Assembly: GCA_964568425.1 (NCBI GenBank)
Contig: CAZMPO010000002.1
Location: 62,001 to 126,000, forward strand
DNA: 64,000 nt
Reading direction: 5' to 3'
Source of the DNA: CAKSQF01 sp964568425
Lineage (GTDB): Bacteria > Bacillota > Clostridia > Oscillospirales > CAG-272
Shown here: positions 59,452 through 64,000 of the stretch, in pieces
Numbering within the stretch: the first letter of the stretch is position 1
How the letters are laid out: each line of letters begins with the position of its first letter
Position numbers and translations under genes: made by a program
Notes under the pieces: generated by a model
The model's input: only the letters and a program-made list of their open reading frames with translations
Databases searched by the model: none
What the model was told of the DNA's origin: nothing

Positions 59452-60208
59452 TAAGACCGCCCTCCTTTGTAAGCTTGTATATTATTTTCGCGACCCCCGC
59501 ACACTCGGCGGTGTCGGTCTCCGCGTCGCAAATATGCTTTACGCTCTCGGGCGCGTTGCCCATCGCGACCGAAATGTCGGCAACCGAGAGCATCGGCAGA
59601 TCGTTTATGCTGTCGCCGATCGCGACAGAGACAACATCGTCGCCGTAAATTTTTTTGATCGTTTCGACAGAGCTGCCCTTGTCGCGCCCCGGGATGGAGC
59701 ATTCGGCGTAGGTCGGCTGCTGCAAGACGGTGTAGTAATTTGAAAAATAGCTCATCTCGATCGGCGAAAGTTTGCCGACAAGCGCGATCTTTTCAACACC
59801 GATAAGGTCAAATTTTTCACGAAAATCCTCGGGATCGTCGATGATCTCGTAGTCGGTCTTTCCCTTGGGGTTTATTATCGCCATGCCGCGAATGCCCTCA
59901 AATACCGCCTGCCGCCCGGTGCCCTTTATAAATTTGGCGTTTTTGACAAGCTGATCGCCGTCGATCTCATTTGAGAGGATAACATCGTCAAAAAGCTTTA
60001 TGTACGCTCCCGATCCGGCTGCCACTCCGTCAAATTTGATCTTTTCAAAAAGAAATTTCGGAATAAAATCAGGGCTTCTGCCGGTGTTGATAAATACGGC
60101 GTGCCCGAGCGATCTTGCGTATTCTATCGCGCGAATGTTTTCCTCGGGCAGTCGTCCTCTTGCGATTAGCGTCTCATCAATGTCGAGAAAGAATAAATAC
60201 TTTTTCAT
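59444..60208 (-). CDS. HAD-superfamily hydrolase, Cof type
   Basis: The 254-residue protein has motif I DIDETL (near residue 9), the motif II Thr in FINTGRS, a type IIB cap, and motifs III and IV (GRDKGSSV, IGDSINDLPML). It is a phosphatase of the Cof group, probably for sugar phosphates or flavin phosphates. Its start has only a distant GGA upstream. It overlaps luxS, so it may be a phosphatase linked to this operon. Confidence 0.9.
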   Translation of the reverse strand: MKKYLFFLDIDETLIARGRLPEENIRAIEYARSLGHAVFINTGRSPDFIPKFLFEKIKFDGVAAGSGAYIKLFDDVILSNEIDGDQLVKNAKFIKGTGRQAVFEGIRGMAIINPKGKTDYEIIDDPEDFREKFDLIGVEKIALVGKLSPIEMSYFSNYYTVLQQPTYAECSIPGRDKGSSVETIKKIYGDDVVSVAIGDSINDLPMLSVADISVAMGNAPESVKHICDAETDTAECAGVAKIIYKLTKEGGLNE

Positions 60209-60238
60209 CGTTTTTGTTCGAATTAGTCCTTAAATTTC

Positions 60239-60272
60239 GGAAGGTTGGCGGGAACTCTCTCACCAACCTTCC
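60239..60272 (-). terminator. terminator of alaS
   Basis: GGAAGGTTGG (60239-60248) pairs with CCAACCTTCC (60263-60272), then AAATTTAAGG on the minus strand. It separates alaS from the HAD-luxS-mtnN genes, for which no good promoter is visible. Confidence 0.75.
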
Positions 60273-60302
60273 TGTTTTGCTTTTGTTTTTGTTATCAGAT
60301 TA

Positions 60303-62930
60303 TCAGCCGATCATATCGGAGATGATCTCACATGTGCGCGAGATCGCCTCGTCTGCCTTTGCCGGATCCTTGCCGCCCGCTGTCGCACTGTCGGGACGTC
60401 CGCCGCCGCTTCCGCCGCAGATCGATGCGACCGATTTGACTATCTTGCCTGCGTTTGCACCCTTGGAAATGGCTTCCTTGCCGCATCCGCAAACGAAATT
60501 CAGCTTGCCGTCAAGTACACTTGCGATGACCGTTATCGAGTTTTCGTTCTGATTTCTCAGATCGTCGCAGAGCGATCTGACTGCGGCGAGCGCAAGACCG
60601 TCAACTCTGCCCGAATAAACGGTGACGCCGCAAACATCTTTTGCAGATGCACGGATGCCGTCGAGCTTGGATGATGCCATCTTTGCCTCAAGCGACTCGA
60701 TCTCGCTCTTTGCCGCCTTGAGCTCCCCCTGGAGCTGAGATGCGCGCTTTGCGATGTCGTGAGTTGCGACCTTCAGCTCTTTTGCGGTCTGATCGATGAG
60801 ATTGTCCTTTTCCTCTATCAGGCCGAGTACGCCAATGCCTGTCGTGCCCTCGATCCTTCTGATTCCTGCGGCTACCGAGGATTCGGAGATGATCTTGAAA
60901 AGTCCTGCCTTTGCGGTGTTGTCAAGGTGTGTACCGCCGCAAAGCTCGGTCGAGAAGTTGCCCATCTTTACCATGCGCACGACCTTGCCGTATTTTTCGC
61001 CGAAAAGTGCCATCGCACCCTTTTTCTTTGCGGTGTCAATATCGGTCTCGATCGTCTCGATCGTCTCGCCGAGGAAAATATGTGCGTTTACGAGTCCTTC
61101 GACCGCAGAGAGCTCAGCCTTTGTGAGCGGAGCAAAGTGAGTAAAGTCAAAACGCACGCGTGTTTCGTCGACATATGAGCCTGCCTGCTCGACATGCGTG
61201 CCGAGAACCTTGCGGAGTGCCGCCTGGAGCAGGTGGCAGGTCGAGTGGTTGCGCGCGATGCTCAGCCTTCTGGATGCGTTGATCTCAAGGCGCAGATCGT
61301 CGCCCGTTGCGACATCGCCGTTTACCATCGAACACTGATGTACATACACACCGTCGATCTTCTGAGTATCGACGACATTTATCATCGTGTCGCCGTCGTA
61401 AATGACGCCCGTGTCTCCGACCTGACCGCCGCCCTCGCCGTAGAATACCGTTTTGTCGGTGATAAGCGAAAATTCGCCTTCGTTGACTCGCTCGACCTTC
61501 ATGTCATCGGCGATGATGCCGATGACCTTTGCATTGCATGCCGTGTCGGTGTAGCCGACAAACTCGGTCTTTTTGAAATCGCCGAGCAGGGATTTTGATG
61601 CGTCGCTCCATCCGGATATCGATGCACGAGCACTTCTTGCGCGCTCTTTTTGGCGCATCATAAGCTGCTTGAAGCCTTCCTCGTCAAGCACGAGCGACTG
61701 CTCCGCCGCGATCTCCTTTGTGAGATCGTAAGGAAAGCCGAATGTGTCGTAAAGCTTGAATACTTCCTCTCCGGGGATCGTGTGAATGCCGCTTTCGATC
61801 GCCTTGCGAACGATGTTTGAAAGGATCGCGATGCCCGCATCGATCGTCGAGGCAAATCTCTCCTCCTCCATCGTGATGACCTTCTTGATGTAGTCGAGCT
61901 TTTCGGTAAGCTCGGGGTATTCAGACAGATTTTCGTGCGCTACGACCTCGGCAATGTCGGCAAGGAAAAGTCCGTCAATTCCGAGCAGGCGTCCGTGACG
62001 CGCGGCGCGGCGGAGAAGTCTGCGGAGAACATATCCGCGCCCCTCGTTTGAGGGAATGACACCGTCGCAGATCATAAATGTCGATGAGCGGATGTGGTCG
62101 GTGATAACGCGAAGTGAGATGTCGCTCTTTTCGCCCTGTCCGTAGTGAACGCTTGCTTTGTCGGATACAGCCTTCATGATGTTTCTGACGGTATCGACCT
62201 CGAAAAGATTGTTTACGCCCTGCATGATGCATGCAAGACGCTCAAGTCCCATGCCGGTGTCGATGTTCGGCTTTGCAAGGCGCGTGTAGTTGCCGTTTCC
62301 GTCGTTGTCAAACTGCGTGAATACGAGATTCCAAAATTCCATGTATCTGTCGCAGTCACAGCCGGGCTTGCAATCGGGTTTGCCGCAACCGTATTCGGGA
62401 CCGCGATCAAAATGGATCTCCGAGCAAGGACCGCAGGGACCCGAGCCGTGCTCCCAGAAATTGTCCTCTTTGCCAAGGCGGACGATCTTTGACTCGTCTA
62501 CACCGATCTCGTTTGCCCAAATGTCATGTGCCTCGTCGTCGTCTTGGTATATGGTGACCCAAAGCTTGTCTATCGGCATTTCAAGAACCTTTGTTATAAA
62601 TTCCCATGCCCAGTTTATTGCCTCGCGCTTGAAATAATCGCCGAACGAGAAGTTGCCGAGCATTTCGAAATATGTTCCGTGGCGTGCCGTTATGCCGACA
62701 CGGTCGATGTCGGGAGTGCGGATGCACTTCTGACAGGTCGTCATGCGATGACGGGGCGGCTCTGCCTCTCCGGTGAAATATTTTTTGAGCGGTGTCATGC
62801 CTGCGTTGATAAGCAGTATCGATTTGTCTCCGATCGGAACGAGCGGATAACTCTTGTGACGCAAATGTCCTTTTGATTCAAAAAAAGAAAGATATTTTTC
62901 ACGAATATCGTTTACCGATGTCCATTCCAT
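60303..62930 (-). CDS. alaS: alanyl-tRNA synthetase
   Basis: The class II enzyme of about 875 residues charges tRNA-Ala and edits mischarged Ser and Gly. Visible are the class II core (FFESKGHLRHKSYPLVP, RMTTCQKCIRTPDIDRVG), the editing domain with CHLLQAALRKVLGTHVEQAG and STELCGGTHLDNTA, and the C-terminal C-Ala domain ending GGGRPDSATAGGKDP. The start is ATG 62930 (MEWTSVNDIREKYL), 13 bases after GGAGG. No T-box is present in its short leader. Confidence 0.96.
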   Translation of the reverse strand: MEWTSVNDIREKYLSFFESKGHLRHKSYPLVPIGDKSILLINAGMTPLKKYFTGEAEPPRHRMTTCQKCIRTPDIDRVGITARHGTYFEMLGNFSFGDYFKREAINWAWEFITKVLEMPIDKLWVTIYQDDDEAHDIWANEIGVDESKIVRLGKEDNFWEHGSGPCGPCSEIHFDRGPEYGCGKPDCKPGCDCDRYMEFWNLVFTQFDNDGNGNYTRLAKPNIDTGMGLERLACIMQGVNNLFEVDTVRNIMKAVSDKASVHYGQGEKSDISLRVITDHIRSSTFMICDGVIPSNEGRGYVLRRLLRRAARHGRLLGIDGLFLADIAEVVAHENLSEYPELTEKLDYIKKVITMEEERFASTIDAGIAILSNIVRKAIESGIHTIPGEEVFKLYDTFGFPYDLTKEIAAEQSLVLDEEGFKQLMMRQKERARSARASISGWSDASKSLLGDFKKTEFVGYTDTACNAKVIGIIADDMKVERVNEGEFSLITDKTVFYGEGGGQVGDTGVIYDGDTMINVVDTQKIDGVYVHQCSMVNGDVATGDDLRLEINASRRLSIARNHSTCHLLQAALRKVLGTHVEQAGSYVDETRVRFDFTHFAPLTKAELSAVEGLVNAHIFLGETIETIETDIDTAKKKGAMALFGEKYGKVVRMVKMGNFSTELCGGTHLDNTAKAGLFKIISESSVAAGIRRIEGTTGIGVLGLIEEKDNLIDQTAKELKVATHDIAKRASQLQGELKAAKSEIESLEAKMASSKLDGIRASAKDVCGVTVYSGRVDGLALAAVRSLCDDLRNQNENSITVIASVLDGKLNFVCGCGKEAISKGANAGKIVKSVASICGGSGGGRPDSATAGGKDPAKADEAISRTCEIISDMIG

Positions 62931-62989
62931 GCTATATATCAAACCTCCGTGTTTGTCATTCAAATTTACAGATATATCGATCTCCTCTA

Positions 62990-63018
62990 ATTATAACTCA
63001 TTTTTTGCAATATGTCAA
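62990..63018 (-). promoter_or_regulatory. sigma-A promoter of alaS
   Basis: Minus-strand TTGACA (63013-63018), 17-bp spacer, TATAAT (62990-62995). Confidence 0.87.
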
Positions 63019-63033
63019 GTGGAAAAGTCCAAC

Positions 63034-63062
63034 TTGACAAAAAAACATAAGTGTGATATAAT
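63034..63062 (+). promoter_or_regulatory. sigma-A promoter of cca
   Basis: TTGACA (63034-63039), 17-bp spacer, TATAAT (63057-63062), back to back with the alaS promoter. Confidence 0.87.
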
Positions 63063-63101
63063 AAACATGTTTGAAAGATACTTGTTCGGACGGTGATTTT
63101 G

Positions 63102-64000
63102 ATGATAGCCCTGCCAAAAGACGTAAAAATGATAATAAACAGACTGTCCGAGCGCGGACACGAGGCTTTTGCTGTCGGCGGATGTGTAAGAGACAGTCTG
63201 CTTGGCATCCTGCCAAAGGATTACGATATAACCACCTCCGCGCGCCCCGATGAGATAATTGCCGCCTTTCCCGAGCTTTCTTACTTTGATGCGGGGATAA
63301 AGCACGGCACTGTCAGCCTGATCGTTAACGGAAATGTCTACGAGGTCACGACCTATCGTGTCGACGGAGATTATCTCGACCACCGTCATCCCGACAATGT
63401 GGTTTTCGTCAGCTCGATCACCGATGATCTTGCAAGGCGCGATCTGACGATAAACGCGATGGCGTATAGTGACGCGCAAGGTCTTTGCGATCCCTTCGGG
63501 GGAGCGGATGATCTGAAGACGGGCATCGTCCGTGCAGTCGGAGATCCGAGAAAACGCTTTGACGAGGACGCACTGCGTATTCTTCGCGCCCTGCGATTTG
63601 CATCCGTATACGGCTTTTCGATCGATGAGGACACCTCTGCGGCAATTCACGAGCTGTCATATCTGATAAAAGATGTCGCCTTCGAAAGAGTCAAGGCTGA
63701 GCTTGACAGACTGCTCTGCGGCAAAAATGTCGGACATATACTGCGCGAGTACCACGACGTCATCGAAAGGGTGATACCCGAAATATCGGTGACTGTCGGC
63801 TACGATCAAGGGACAAGGTACCATGAATTTGACCTCTGGGAGCATATCGTGCGCACCGTCGAGAATGTTCCGCCAAATGTGACGCTTCGCTATACGATGC
63901 TCCTTCACGATCTCGGTAAGCCGTCGTCTCGCACGATCGATCGGCGCGGGCAATGCCACTATAAGGGTCATGCGTCGGCGAGCGTTCCGATAGCGCGCCA
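63102..64000 (+). CDS. cca: CCA tRNA nucleotidyltransferase, C-terminus beyond the right edge
   Basis: About 299 codons are visible from ATG 63102. The class II nucleotidyltransferase head has AFAVGGCVRDSLLGILPKDYD with the GG and DxD catalytic motif, TYRVDGDY, a second region RRDLTINAMAY and RILRALRFAS; an HD domain begins in HEFDLWEHIVRTVE and LLHDLGKPS. It repairs or adds the tRNA 3' CCA. A GTG at 63093 is a possible alternative start. It is divergent from alaS. Both tRNAs in this window already encode CCA, so repair is likely its main role for them. Confidence 0.92.
   Translation, partial: MIALPKDVKMIINRLSERGHEAFAVGGCVRDSLLGILPKDYDITTSARPDEIIAAFPELSYFDAGIKHGTVSLIVNGNVYEVTTYRVDGDYLDHRHPDNVVFVSSITDDLARRDLTINAMAYSDAQGLCDPFGGADDLKTGIVRAVGDPRKRFDEDALRILRALRFASVYGFSIDEDTSAAIHELSYLIKDVAFERVKAELDRLLCGKNVGHILREYHDVIERVIPEISVTVGYDQGTRYHEFDLWEHIVRTVENVPPNVTLRYTMLLHDLGKPSSRTIDRRGQCHYKGHASASVPIAR

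Noticed and set aside
60303..63060. T-box for alaS
   Set aside because: The leader between the promoter and the start is only about 50 bases and has no GGGTGGTACCGCG-like element.

Overview
The window reads as chromosomal core DNA of a low-to-mid GC, endospore-forming anaerobe of the Clostridia (Bacillota), most like an uncultured gut Oscillospirales-type lineage. The evidence is a spoIIAA-spoIIAB-sigF operon, pyruvate:ferredoxin oxidoreductase, CarD, a large SRP RNA, a T-box in front of valS, LuxS, and many Gram-positive sigma-A promoters with exactly 17-bp spacers. The lineage within Clostridia is inference. I saw no CRISPR array, phage, insertion sequence or rRNA.

Layout. 1-3.1 kb: two paralogous Gfo/Idh/MocA oxidoreductases (the first cut by the left edge) divergent from an AraC-type regulator. 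3.2-7.1 kb: CarD-like protein, hpt, a cytidylate-kinase-like protein, a transglutaminase-like lipoprotein. 7.1-12.9 kb: heterodimeric ABC exporter, double-Nudix protein, rsmA, tRNA-Thr. 13-17.6 kb: pyruvate:ferredoxin oxidoreductase and a Thr-rich lipoprotein. 17.7-20.5 kb: an amino-sugar operon with a NagB-ROK kinase fusion followed by nagA. 20.6-25.5 kb: YbiT/YkpA-like ABC-F protein, DUF523, ComEC, flavodoxin. 25.7-31.4 kb: DUF4091 protein, murD, methionine-gamma-lyase-like protein, amidase, TtcA-like protein. 31.6-34.7 kb: VTC-domain protein, DUF4956, a cyclophilin lipoprotein and a cyclophilin-HIT fusion. 34.8-37.7 kb: DUF1858, trmK (reading frame disturbed at its start), Nif3, prfB. 37.8-40.7 kb: SRP RNA, dnaX, ybaB, recR. 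40.8-43.8 kb: three-domain peptidase lipoprotein, GME-fold-like protein, rpmB. 43.9-48.4 kb: plsY, der, DUF512 protein, rpmF, DUF177 protein. 48.5-50 kb: sigF, spoIIAB, spoIIAA. 50.2-56 kb: LTA-synthase-like protein, T-box and valS, tRNA-Lys. 56-64 kb: leucine-rich-repeat protein, mtnN, luxS, HAD phosphatase, alaS, and cca cut by the right edge.

How genes work together. NagB-ROK plus NagA would carry N-acetylglucosamine to fructose-6-phosphate with two polypeptides. MtnN and LuxS detoxify S-adenosylhomocysteine and make the AI-2 precursor. SpoIIAA, SpoIIAB and SigF form the forespore sigma switch. SRP RNA-dnaX-ybaB-recR and trmK-nif3 are conserved Bacillota neighbourhoods.

I found no convincing wholly new multi-gene system. 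The most unusual points are two domain fusions (NagB-ROK and cyclophilin-HIT), a three-domain peptidase whose VanX-like domain has lost zinc ligands, an ABC-F protein whose defects all fall in one composite ATP site, two genes without an in-frame canonical start codon, and an in-frame coding-like tail after the stop codon of the leucine-rich-repeat gene.
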